A stretch of 64,000 nucleotides of DNA from Ideonella sp. MAG2. GTDB lineage: Bacteria; Pseudomonadota; Gammaproteobacteria; Burkholderiales; Burkholderiaceae_C. The stretch is taken from assembly GCA_004359425.1 (NCBI GenBank), contig PTEU01000001.1, forward strand, positions 241,030-305,029, read 5' to 3'. Positions 19,218 through 29,126 of this stretch are shown piece by piece; position 1 is the stretch's first letter; every line of letters starts with the position of its first letter. Made by a program: the position numbers and the translations under genes. The notes beneath the pieces are model-generated. The model saw only the letters and a list, made by a program, of their open reading frames with translations, searched no databases and had not been told where the DNA came from.

Positions 19218-21695
19218 TCAGTGGAGGTAGGTTGCCCAGGATGAGGGGTGCTGCCAGGCCCTGCACCAGGCCAGCACTTGGTCTGCGGGCATGGCTTGCG
19301 CCACCGTGAATCCTTGGGCGCAGTCGCAGCCCAGGCTGAGCAAGCGCTGCCCATGGGCGGCGCTGCTCACGCCCTCGGCCACCACCGCACATTGAAACGC
19401 CTGGGCCAGGGCGATGATGCCTTTGACGATGGCCAGGTCATTGGGGTCCTCAAGCATTTCAACGACGAAGGACTGGTCGATCTTGATCTCTTGCACGGGC
19501 AACCGTTGCAACAGGCTCAGCGAGGAGTAGCCGGTGCCGAAGTCGTCGAGCGCAAAGCGCAGCCCTAAGCTGCGGCACTGGTTCAGCACGGCGATGGTGT
19601 GTTCGATGTCGGCCACGGCTGTGGTCTCCACAATCTCCAACACAATGCGCCCGGTTGGCACTTGGGGGTAGCGCTTGAGGGTCTGGACCAAGTCGCTCAC
19701 AAAGCCCGGGCTTTGCAAATGGAAGGCGGAGATATTGATGCTCACCGGCAAGTTCCAGCCCTGCTCCTTCCACAGCGCCATCTGCTCCAGGCATTGTTGG
19801 ATGACCCAACGGCCTACTTGCAAGTCCACGTCGCTATTGAGAATGGCAGGCATGAAGCTGGCCGGCAGGCGCAAGCCCTGCTGAGGGTCTTGCCAGCGCA
19901 ACAAAGCTTCCACACCCACGACATGGCCCAGGCGCATATCCACCTTGGGTTGGTAGAACACGCGCAGCTCGCCATTGGCCAGGGCCTGCTCGACCCCGGC
20001 TTGCTGCTCACGGTGCGACCGCATGCGCTGATCGCCATGCACGTCAAACACAGCCACTCGGCCTTTGCCGGCTTCTTTGGCCCGGTACATGGCCTGGTCG
20101 GCATGTCTGAGCATGCTGTCGGCGTCGGCGTCATCTTCGGGGTACAGGGTCACCCCGATGCTGGCCGAGACTTGCAGCGATAAATCCAAAGACTGAATGT
20201 AGAGTGGTTGGGCAATGACCTCCAGCAAACGCTGCGCCATGGACTGGCAATCCTGTGCGTTGTGCAGCAGGCAGAGCAGCACAAATTCGTCCCCGCCCAA
20301 ACGGGCCACGGTGTCGATGACGCGCCTGGCGTGGCTTCGGCTGGACGCTTGCCTGCGGGTATGGGCCTGCAGACGTTGGGCCACAGCGGCCAACACCTGG
20401 TCGCCGACTTGGTGGCCATACTGGTCGTTGATGGGCTTGAAGCCATCCAGGTCGATGTAGCACAGGGCCAGGCGCTGCTGCTTCGCGCGCGCTTCGCTCA
20501 GGGCTTCGATCAGGCGCTCGCTGAACAGGCGTCGATTGGGCACGCCCGTCAGCAAGTCATAGCGGGCAATGTGCTCCAGCTCGCGGGCGTGTGCGCGGGC
20601 TTGGCTGATATCGCTGAAGACACAGGCATAGTTGCTGATGCCCCCGCTATCGTCCGAACACAGAGCCAGGCAGGCCGGGTTGAGGTCGACGATGCGCTGT
20701 TGGGCGTCAATGACCAAGATCCCTTCTTGGCTGTTTGCGAACACGCAGGCGGCAAGACGCAGCTCGGCCTCGGCTCGCTTGACATCGGTGATGTCTTGCA
20801 AGGAGGCAATCACATACTCATAAGGCCCTGGCACGCGCCGGTAGGACGAGACCGTCAAGTGCGTGTGCAACACGCTGCCGTCCTTGCGGATGAAGCGCTT
20901 GTCCAGCTCGTAGCCGCTGATTTCTCCGGCCAACATGCGCCGGAACTGCCCTAGGTCGATCTCCAGGTCGTCGGGGTGGGTCAAGGCGTCCCAGGTGGTG
21001 GCTTGCAGCTCAGCTTCCTCATAGCCCAGCATCTGGCACAGCTTGGCATTGGCGCGCATCCAGCCTTTGTCGGGCGAGGTCAGGGCCATACCAATATTGC
21101 CGTGCTCGAACTGAGAGCGGAAGATGAACTCGCTTTGTCTCAGCGCGTCCTCATTCTCTAGAAGGCTGTCAGACTTGAGGAATGTCGGCTGCGAATTCGG
21201 CAACAAGGGGTCTGGTTGGGGCCGATGCTCGCTATCGGCACCCCAGGCCCGACAGGCTTCTGGGCGGGCGGCTTCGTCGGACAAAAACAGGACCCGGCAA
21301 GTGGCTTCTCCCGATGCGTCGCTCAGCGTCTGGATGCGCAGCTGAGCCCGGCGGCTCTGGCCCTCTTTGGCCAGCAGCCGAAACTGCAAGCAGGTTTCGG
21401 GTGAACCAGTGGCTTGGGTCTGAGGTGTGGGTGTCGCAAGGGCTGCTTGCAGCAGGGCTTTGTCCTGCGGTTCCACCCACTCCAGCAAGTCTTGGCAGTT
21501 GAGTTTGTCCATGGGGCAGTCCAACAGACGCGTCAATTCGGCATTGGCAAAGAGCGTGTGGCCATGCTCATCCACCACCCACACGGCCTGCCTCAACTCA
21601 TCCACCAGCACCCGGAGGAACTGTAGCAACAGGCCCATGTGAGGTGGGTTTTCTTTTGCCATCAAACTCGCGCAGGTCTCTTGCAAGAGATTCAT
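19218..21695 (-). CDS. PAS-GGDEF-EAL signalling protein (diguanylate cyclase/phosphodiesterase); one PAS domain appears internally shortened
   Basis: RLGGDEFVLLC with RVID (RxxD, I-site spacing) upstream; GVEALLRW and LDDFGTGYSSL EAL motifs; PAS segments. Confidence 0.92.
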   Translation of the reverse strand: MNLLQETCASLMAKENPPHMGLLLQFLRVLVDELRQAVWVVDEHGHTLFANAELTRLLDCPMDKLNCQDLLEWVEPQDKALLQAALATPTPQTQATGSPETCLQFRLLAKEGQSRRAQLRIQTLSDASGEATCRVLFLSDEAARPEACRAWGADSEHRPQPDPLLPNSQPTFLKSDSLLENEDALRQSEFIFRSQFEHGNIGMALTSPDKGWMRANAKLCQMLGYEEAELQATTWDALTHPDDLEIDLGQFRRMLAGEISGYELDKRFIRKDGSVLHTHLTVSSYRRVPGPYEYVIASLQDITDVKRAEAELRLAACVFANSQEGILVIDAQQRIVDLNPACLALCSDDSGGISNYACVFSDISQARAHARELEHIARYDLLTGVPNRRLFSERLIEALSEARAKQQRLALCYIDLDGFKPINDQYGHQVGDQVLAAVAQRLQAHTRRQASSRSHARRVIDTVARLGGDEFVLLCLLHNAQDCQSMAQRLLEVIAQPLYIQSLDLSLQVSASIGVTLYPEDDADADSMLRHADQAMYRAKEAGKGRVAVFDVHGDQRMRSHREQQAGVEQALANGELRVFYQPKVDMRLGHVVGVEALLRWQDPQQGLRLPASFMPAILNSDVDLQVGRWVIQQCLEQMALWKEQGWNLPVSINISAFHLQSPGFVSDLVQTLKRYPQVPTGRIVLEIVETTAVADIEHTIAVLNQCRSLGLRFALDDFGTGYSSLSLLQRLPVQEIKIDQSFVVEMLEDPNDLAIVKGIIALAQAFQCAVVAEGVSSAAHGQRLLSLGCDCAQGFTVAQAMPADQVLAWCRAWQHPSSWATYLH

Positions 21696-21718
21696 TTCGC
21701 CTCCGTTGACCGCTATTA

Positions 21719-21742
21719 AACATACACCCGTATGGGTATGTT
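21719..21742. promoter_or_regulatory. CsoR-family-like operator palindrome
   Basis: AACATACACCCGTATGGGTATGTT: perfect 7-bp outer arms AACATAC/GTATGTT and inner ACCC-N4-GGGT; upstream of the GGDEF/EAL gene. Confidence 0.5.
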
Positions 21743-22110
21743 AGGACATCGGCTCTTGTGCGTACAGCAGAAACTAACGATGCAAATAGGTGGTCTGATG
21801 GAGGCTTCTCGGTAGGCTCCGCTCCTCATCGCGGCTGTGAGCAGCCACGCTGGCGCCCTGTGGTGGCCGCTCCTATTGCCCAGGTCGCGCCGAATATAGG
21901 GTTAACCCCGAATTGAGCTGCCAACACGGCTGGGCCATGGGGCCAGCAGGGCTTGCTGTGCCGCGCAGGGCTTGAGAAAAAAGGGGGCTCCGAGCGCCCT
22001 CTCAGCTGGACGGAGGGGCCGGATCAATGGCCGTGAATAGACAACGACCCTATAAATTGAGATGCAAATCTCGTTTAATATCGTTTGATCTTATTCCAGA
22101 GAGCTTAGCC

Positions 22111-22401
22111 ATGTCCGTGTTGCATGACGAGAAAAGCCGCGCCGATTTATTGAATCGGCTAAAGAGGGCGGAAGGCCAGTTGAGGGGGATTCAGCGCATG
22201 ATCGAAGGGGGCGAAGCCGTGGTCGACATCGCGAGCCAAATGTCGGCGGTGCGCAAAGCCCTCGACAGCACTTATGTGCGCATGACGATCAGCGTCATGG
22301 AGCAGGAGTTGGCGGGCAAGAGCACGGACAACGCTCGGGGCCGCAAGCAGATGGCTGAGGTGATGGACGAGGTCCAGACCCTGCTGGCCAAGGTGCGCTG
22401 A
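22111..22401 (+). CDS. CsoR/RcnR (DUF156) family regulator lacking cysteine
   Basis: LLNRLKRAEGQLRGIQRMIEGG and SAVRKALDS match the family; no Cys in 96 aa. Confidence 0.8.
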   Translation: MSVLHDEKSRADLLNRLKRAEGQLRGIQRMIEGGEAVVDIASQMSAVRKALDSTYVRMTISVMEQELAGKSTDNARGRKQMAEVMDEVQTLLAKVR

Positions 22402-22414
22402 GCAGCGAGAGTTT

Positions 22415-22777
22415 TCAGATCAAGCGGGCAACTATCTGTAGCAGCTCGCGGGGGCTGAAGGGTTTGACCAGATAGTCGCTGGCCCCGGCACTCAGGCCGC
22501 TGGCGCGGTCTTCGGGCCGGGCTTTGGCGCTGAGGATCACGACCTTTGTGCGTTTGAGTTGCGGGCTTTGGCGGATGCGGCGGCAGGCTTCAATGCCGTC
22601 GATGGCCCCGGGCATCATCACGTCCATCAGCACCAAGTCGGGGTTGAGGGCCTGGGCTTGTTTGACCCCGTCCTCGCCACTGGCGGCTTCATGCAAGTCA
22701 TAGTCTTGCAACTCCAGGGTCATCCGCACCAATTCGCGGATGTCGGCTTGGTCGTCGACGATCAGCACACGTTTCAT
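22415..22777 (-). CDS. Single-domain response regulator (receiver)
   Basis: VLIVDDQADIRELV, PDLVLMDVMMPG, VVILSAKA, DYLVKPFSP; start at MKRVLIVDD. Confidence 0.9.
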   Translation of the reverse strand: MKRVLIVDDQADIRELVRMTLELQDYDLHEAASGEDGVKQAQALNPDLVLMDVMMPGAIDGIEACRRIRQSPQLKRTKVVILSAKARPEDRASGLSAGASDYLVKPFSPRELLQIVARLI

Positions 22778-22951
22778 CAAAGCTCCCAGGTGATGGCATC
22801 GCAGCGATGGCCGCTTTTCTACACGCACTGTAGGGGTGTAGCACCGGGATGAACAGCAGAAACAGCGGGGCGATTGCGGCCATGTTGTGGCCTTTGCGGC
22901 GTGCTGCTTCGCGCCATATTGGGCGACTCTGTCCAAGCCCGCGACCTCACC

Positions 22952-24436
22952 ATGCCCCGCACTTTGCTCTCTGTCAGCGCCCTGCGCCGAATGGACACCA
23001 CCATCCTGGTGCTTTCCGCTGCCCTGGGAGGGCTTTGTGCGGCCTTGGCCGCCGGTGGCCCCTGGGCCAAATCCCTGCCACTGGGTGTGGGTATCACCTG
23101 GGTAGTGGCGGCTGTGCTGGCCTATCGCTGGGGAGGGAGCGCCTGGCTGCGGTGGTTGCTGGCTGGGTTTGTGACGGCCTTGAGTGCTACACCATTGGTG
23201 CTCTCAGGCGGCAAGCCGGAGTACCTGTTGCCCATGCTGCTGACGCTGTCAGTCTTGCCGGTGTATCGCGCCTGGCCCCTATTGGCGGTCATGGGTGGTG
23301 TGATGGTGGTCCATCTCTTGAGCCTGTCATGGTGGGGTGTGGGCAGTGGCTTGAGCAGGGAGGCCTTGACCTTGGCCGTGGTAACCGTGCTGGCCCAGGC
23401 CAGCTACTTGGTTTATGTGGCCCGGGTCGGCGGGCAGCGTGACAGCGAGCGCTTTGACGTGGAGTTTCTGGTCAAGGCCATGGGGTTTGATGGCCCTATC
23501 CGCCTGAATTTTGATGCGGTGCGGGCCGAGTCTGTGCTGGGCAAGCGCCTGAAGCATGTGCAAGACCGTATGGCCGACGCGCTGCGCCAGGTTGATGCCT
23601 CAACCCAAGGGGTACACGGCGTGGCCAGTGTGCTGAAGAACAGCGGCGCGGAGCTGATGCAACGCACCGAGAGCAGTGCCAACGGCCTGCGGGATGCCGC
23701 CATGGTGTTGGAGCAGATCACCGTCATCGTGAAGTCGAGTGCCGAGGCCGCGCTGGAAGCGCGCTCCCATGCGGACGCCGCCTCAGACCTGGCCACGGGC
23801 GCTGGCCAAATCATCCAGCAGATGGTGGGGCAGATGCGGCATATTGACCAATCGGCCCGGCGCATTACCGACATCATTGCGGTGATCGACGGCATTGCCT
23901 TCCAGACCAATATTCTTGCGCTCAATGCAGCGGTCGAGGCCGCGCGAGCGGGTGAGCAGGGGCGTGGTTTTGCAGTCGTGGCGGCGGAGGTTCGCTCGCT
24001 GGCGATGCGGGCCTCAGAGGCCGCCAAAGAGATCAAGGGCTTGGTGGCGGAGTCGCTTCAAACCGTGGAGCAGGGCAATCAGTTGGCCGACTCTGCCGGA
24101 GGCAATATGCAGCACTTGGTTGAGGCGGTCAAGCGCGCTGGCAATGTGTTTCGCAGCCTGTCTGCCGACACCGATGAGCATGCCAACAGCATTGAAGCCG
24201 TGACTCAGGCGGTGAAGGATTTGGATGAGTTGACGCGGCAGAACGTGGCGGTGGCCGAGCGCGCCGATGAGGCCTCTCGCACGCTGGCCCAACATGCGGG
24301 CAGCTTGAGCCAGGTGCTGGCCGCCTTCCGTATCTCGCACACCATGCCGCCGCCGGTCACGGTCAGTGCGATGTCGCCGCCCAAACCATCACCACCGCCG
24401 CAGGCGCGCAGGCTCGCGACATCCCCCGTCCCAGAG
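22952..24436 (+). CDS. Methyl-accepting chemotaxis-type signalling protein with multi-TM N-terminus; 3' end runs into duplicated segment
   Basis: IAFQTNILALNAAVEAARAGEQGRGFAVVAAEVRSLAMRASEAAKEIKGL hairpin tip; hydrophobic N-terminus without obvious periplasmic domain. Confidence 0.85.
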
Positions 24437-25012
24437 AGGCCACCCCGCTGGCTGCCCGGGTCAGCGGCCAGATGTCAGCAATGGCTTGGTCGTAGGGCTG
24501 TTCCACCATCACCACCAAAGGCTGGCGGCGCAGGCTGCGAAAGGCGAGTACGGCAGGGTGGCCATCCAGGCCCCTGTCGATCAGGCTGGCGCTCTCTTTG
24601 GCGGGCAGAAACTGTTTGAACGCGACATGCTCGCGCATCGAGCGGCCGGGCTCGGCACGCAGTGCCGTGGTGCCGGTGAGCAGCACGCCATCAAAGGCCA
24701 AAAGCGCCCCAACAGCGCGCTGGTTGTCCAGCGTCAACTCATGCTGGTTGGCAAAGTAGTCGGGGTTGATGGTTGCCACCAGCCAGGGGGCCGTCGAGGC
24801 CTCGCCATTTAGGCGCAGCAGCACTGGGATAAAGTTCTGGCTGCTTTGCGGGGGTGTGACGGTGGCACGGTCTAAGGCCCAGGAGCCCAGGTCGCGCCCA
24901 GCCATCAAGCGTGGCACCACGCCGCCGTTGGGGCGCTCGGCCGTGCCCAGTGCGGCCAGGTCCAGCTGCGCTCCCAGGTTGTCGGGCTGGGAACTGGCCG
25001 TCACCTTGCCTT
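24437..25012. repeat. Copy A of a 576-bp direct repeat (identical by eye to 26235-26810)
   Basis: Base-by-base reading shows the same sequence at offset 1798; flanks diverge on both sides. Confidence 0.93.
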
Positions 25013-27198
25013 AGGAAGGCGTCCAGTGGCAAGAGCCCGGGCTCGTCGCGGTGGAGCCACTTGAACACCACGCCTTGGCCTTTGGCCAAGGGTTCCAACT
25101 CGGCGAGCACCTCGCGCACTTGCAGCACCAAGTCGGTGGGGGCCTTTTGCAAGCCTTGAGCTTCACCATCGAGCTTGGCCACGTCCAACAGGTCATTCAC
25201 CAGGGCCAGCATGCGCTGGCCGCCCATGTGAATGCGGTCGAACATGGTGTGCAGGCGGTCCTGATCGTGGCTTTGGTTTAAACCCAGCTCGGAGAAGCCA
25301 ATGATGGACTGTAGCGGGGTGCGCAGCTCATGCGACATGTTGGCGATGAACTCGGTCTTGATGCGGTTGGAGTTCTCGGCCGCGTCGCGGGCCAGGCGGG
25401 TGGCCCGCTCGGCCTCGCGGAACTCAGTGACATCGACGATATTGCCGATGATGCCTGCCGGTGTGCCGTCCACCTGCGTGAAGCTGACCTTGGTGGTGAT
25501 GGTGTGGCGCAATGCGCCGTCGGCACGGCGGTGTATGCCCTCACGGCGAATGACCTGGCCGGCATTCAGAGCGGCCAGCTCGGCCTCGGTCTCGGCCGGC
25601 TCATCGGCCTGGCCTGCGGCTTGGCCCAGCAGGCACAGCCCGGTTAGCGCCGTCCAGGCCTTGTTGACCATCACCAATCGGCCCAGCTCATCTTTGACAA
25701 AAATGGGGGTGGGCGTGGCCTCAATCAGTTGGGCCGTGAAGTCCAGTTGTGCTTGCAGGCGGCGGCGGGCGCTTTCGCGGGCTGACACGTCGGCCCCAAA
25801 GCCGGCAAAGCCTTGCAGGCTGCCATCCGGGCCGTGCAGGGCGGAGAGGCTCAACTCCATGGGCAGGCCCAAGCCCGACGCCATGCTCAGCTCTACCGCC
25901 AGCGGGGCCTGAGGGCCGCGCGCAGCCTGGCCGATGAGCTGGCCCACCGCAGCGCGGTCGCGCTCCACCACCAGGTGGTGCAAGGGCACGCCCAAGGCCT
26001 CTTCGTCGGGCCGCTGGGTAATCTGCTGCCAACGCGGATTCACATAGCTCACGCGGCCCGAGGCGTCGGTGCGGAAGATCCATTCGCGCACGCCTTCAAT
26101 CAGCACCCGCAGCTCACGCTCGCTTTCCACCACGCGCTCGTTGGCCGCGTCAAGCTCACGGGTCACTTGTTCGTGGCTGCGCAGGCTGCGGGCGGCCAAA
26201 GAGGCGAGCGCCAATATCACCAGACTCACCACCAAGGCCACCCCGCTGGCTGCCCGGGTCAGCGGCCAGATGTCAGCAATGGCTTGGTCGTAGGGCTGTT
26301 CCACCATCACCACCAAAGGCTGGCGGCGCAGGCTGCGAAAGGCGAGTACGGCAGGGTGGCCATCCAGGCCCCTGTCGATCAGGCTGGCGCTCTCTTTGGC
26401 GGGCAGAAACTGTTTGAACGCGACATGCTCGCGCATCGAGCGGCCGGGCTCGGCACGCAGTGCCGTGGTGCCGGTGAGCAGCACGCCATCAAAGGCCAAA
26501 AGCGCCCCAACAGCGCGCTGGTTGTCCAGCGTCAACTCATGCTGGTTGGCAAAGTAGTCGGGGTTGATGGTTGCCACCAGCCAGGGGGCCGTCGAGGCCT
26601 CGCCATTTAGGCGCAGCAGCACTGGGATAAAGTTCTGGCTGCTTTGCGGGGGTGTGACGGTGGCACGGTCTAAGGCCCAGGAGCCCAGGTCGCGCCCAGC
26701 CATCAAGCGTGGCACCACGCCGCCGTTGGGGCGCTCGGCCGTGCCCAGTGCGGCCAGGTCCAGCTGCGCTCCCAGGTTGTCGGGCTGGGAACTGGCCGTC
26801 ACCTTGCCTTGGGGGCTGACCAGCGAGAGGCTGCGCACAAAGGGTAGGCCTTGTAGCAGCGTGACCATGGTCCGGCTCAAGCTCTCCGTTGGGGGCCTGT
26901 GCAGACCGTCGTCACCCTTGAGATGCTGGGGATGCGAGGCAGCGTCTTGCGCCAAAGTGTCTTGCACCGCGCTCAGCACCACATCCACCGTGCTGAAGGC
27001 GCGGTTGGCGTGGTCTTCTAGGGCCCGAGCGTTCAAGGTGGCGCGCTCTAAGGCACGGTTTTCCAGCTCGCGGAGTTGGATGAGAACAAAGCTCACCACA
27101 GCCAGCAGCATGCAGCCCAGCAAGAAGAAGCCTGCCCACCAGGCGGTGCGCTCGGTCAACCACTTAGGCAGGGCAGCGCGCTTGGCCCGCGCTCTCAT
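25013..27198 (-). CDS. Membrane PAS histidine kinase, truncated after HisKA (no HATPase_c domain)
   Basis: N-term TM, periplasmic region, PAS domains, FIANMSHELRTPLQSIIGFSEL HisKA; reading frame breaks after GLLPLDAFL at the repeat junction. Confidence 0.85.
26235..26810. repeat. Copy B of the 576-bp direct repeat, inside the histidine kinase gene
   Basis: Same sequence as 24437-25012, here in-frame within the kinase sensor region. Confidence 0.93.
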
Positions 27199-27790
27199 GG
27201 CCTGATCACGATCTCGCTCAGGCCGGCGCGCTTGGCAGCAGCGTCGAGACGGCCGTCCTTTTTGATACGGGCGACAAATTCGTCCACCTTTTTCAGCCAC
27301 GCATCGTCACCCGGTTTGACGGCATAGGCATAGGGCAGGACGTTGAACGGCTGCGGTGGGGACACCAGCTTGGCCCAATCGGCGTTGTCCAAGAGGCGGC
27401 GGCTGTAGGGGTAGTCTGTCATGAAGACATCAACGCGCCCGGACTCCAGCTCCTGCTCCCGCGTTTGGGGCGGCTTGACGACCACCATCTTGGCTTGCTT
27501 CAGGGCTGCGGCCATCACCGGCTCCATAAAGGTGCCTGCCTGCACGGCCACCAGCACGCCGGGCTTGTCGATGTCAGCCCATTGTTTGACGGTGCGGTTG
27601 GAGCGGGTGGTCACGCCGTAGATATCGCTTTGAAGATAGGGCTGGCTAAAGCGCAACACCTTGGCGCGGGCAGGCAGCACGCCCACGGCGAACATGGCCA
27701 CATCGCATTTGTCGGTGCTCAGGTCGTCAACCAACTTGGCAAACGAGGAGTCCACATACTGGATCTTGCTGCCCAAATCCACCCAGCCCT
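27195..27790 (-). CDS. Amino-acid-type periplasmic substrate-binding protein (SBP_bac_3-like), N-terminus missing
   Basis: IQYVDSSFAKLVDDLSTDKCDVAMFAVGVLPARAKVLRFSQPYLQSDIYGVTT..., no signal peptide; stop overlaps kinase ATG (ATGA). Confidence 0.8.
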
Positions 27791-27796
27791 TGCCTG

Positions 27797-29113
27797 CCGC
27801 CCGCAGACGCTCTGCGGACCGAGCTGCACAACGAGGTTCATGCGCGCCCTCCTGCGCGCATCCGCCTGCCCGCGTTGGTGGTGCTGGTGGTGGTGTTGAA
27901 CGATGCGGTGAGCCGTGAGCAGGAGTGGGCCCACCTGTGCCGCTTGCCTGGCCAGGAGGGGCTTTCCTTGGAGGCCTTGCAAGGCAACTTCTTGCGCCTA
28001 CGGCTGAGCGGCCATACCTTGAAGTGGGAGCGGCATAGCGAATACACCCGCTATGTGCTGGTGCAGCCCTTGCCTGAGGGCGTGGGCTTGGGGGCGGTGC
28101 AGCCTGACTTGCTCTCGGGCATGTTGCTGAGCCGCGAGTGGTTGGCACAGATTCCCGGGCGCACCATGGCGGCGGTGCAAACCGTGATGGTGGAACACCC
28201 GCTGGACGACGCCCCGGCGGCCTTGGCCTTGGCCCAGCGCTGGCTGGGCGGTGGGACCGTGGTGGCCTCGCTGATGGGCCACGGCCATTCCTTGGCTGTG
28301 ACCAAATTCAAGCTGCGCGACGATGGCTTTGAACGCATGTTGGTGCTCATGCCCCCAGGCACCACCGAGACCCGTGCGGGCCGTGTGGCCCAGCGCTTGT
28401 TGGAGCTGGAAATCTATAGGCTGATGGCCTTGCGCGGCCTGCCGGTGGCCAAGAGCCTGGCTGCGCCCTTGGCGGAGGCGGAGCAGGCGCTGGCCGATGT
28501 CACCGCCCGGTTAGAGGGCCATCAGGACTCCGAGCAAGTGCTGCTGGACACGCTGATCAGCGTGGCGGCCAAGGTGGAGCGGGCCACCGCAGCATCCATG
28601 TATCGCTTCTCGGCCACCGAGGCCTACGATGGCCTGGTGCGCCAGCGCATTACCGAGCTGCGCGAAAAGGCCATTCCGGGCACTCAAACACTCGGAGAGT
28701 TCATGCAGCGGCGGCTTTCACCCGCCATGGCCACCGTGGCGGCCACCGCCCAGCGCCTGAATGCGCTCTCAGCCCGTATTGAACGCGCCAGCAGCCTGCT
28801 GCGCACGCGGGTGGACATTGCCACCGAGCAGCAAAACCAGCAGCTCTTGGCCAAGCTGACGCGAGGCCAAGAGCTGCAACTTAATTTGCAGAGCACGGTG
28901 GAGGGCTTGTCGATTGCCGCCATCTCCTACTACGTGATCAGCCTGGTGCTGTATGGCGGCAAGGCTGCCAAGGCCGCTGGGCTGCCGCTCAACCCTGAGA
29001 TGCTGGCCGGGGCCTCCATTCCGCTGGTGCTGTGGGCGGTGTGGAAGGCCACGCAGCGGGTGCATGCGCGGCTGCATGGCTCCTCAGGTGGCCATAAAGG
29101 GCCGCAACCGTAA
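27797..29113 (+). CDS. DUF3422 family protein, start codon not recovered
   Basis: In-frame upstream extension reads LPPADALRTELHNEVHARPPARIRLPALVVLVVVLNDAVSREQEWAHL; two C-terminal TM segments. Confidence 0.8.
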   Translation, partial: PPADALRTELHNEVHARPPARIRLPALVVLVVVLNDAVSREQEWAHLCRLPGQEGLSLEALQGNFLRLRLSGHTLKWERHSEYTRYVLVQPLPEGVGLGAVQPDLLSGMLLSREWLAQIPGRTMAAVQTVMVEHPLDDAPAALALAQRWLGGGTVVASLMGHGHSLAVTKFKLRDDGFERMLVLMPPGTTETRAGRVAQRLLELEIYRLMALRGLPVAKSLAAPLAEAEQALADVTARLEGHQDSEQVLLDTLISVAAKVERATAASMYRFSATEAYDGLVRQRITELREKAIPGTQTLGEFMQRRLSPAMATVAATAQRLNALSARIERASSLLRTRVDIATEQQNQQLLAKLTRGQELQLNLQSTVEGLSIAAISYYVISLVLYGGKAAKAAGLPLNPEMLAGASIPLVLWAVWKATQRVHARLHGSSGGHKGPQP

Positions 29114-29126
29114 AGGCTGCAGGGGC

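Noticed and set aside
24363-25004. Stand-alone 213-aa sensor-domain protein encoded by repeat copy A
   Set aside because: No start context; it is an exact internal copy of the kinase sensor region with an out-of-frame tail, most likely artefactual.
27195-28148. 317-aa binding protein with a long Pro/Ala/Arg-rich N-terminus
   Set aside because: The N-terminal part is antisense to the DUF3422 gene; real homology begins only near 27790.
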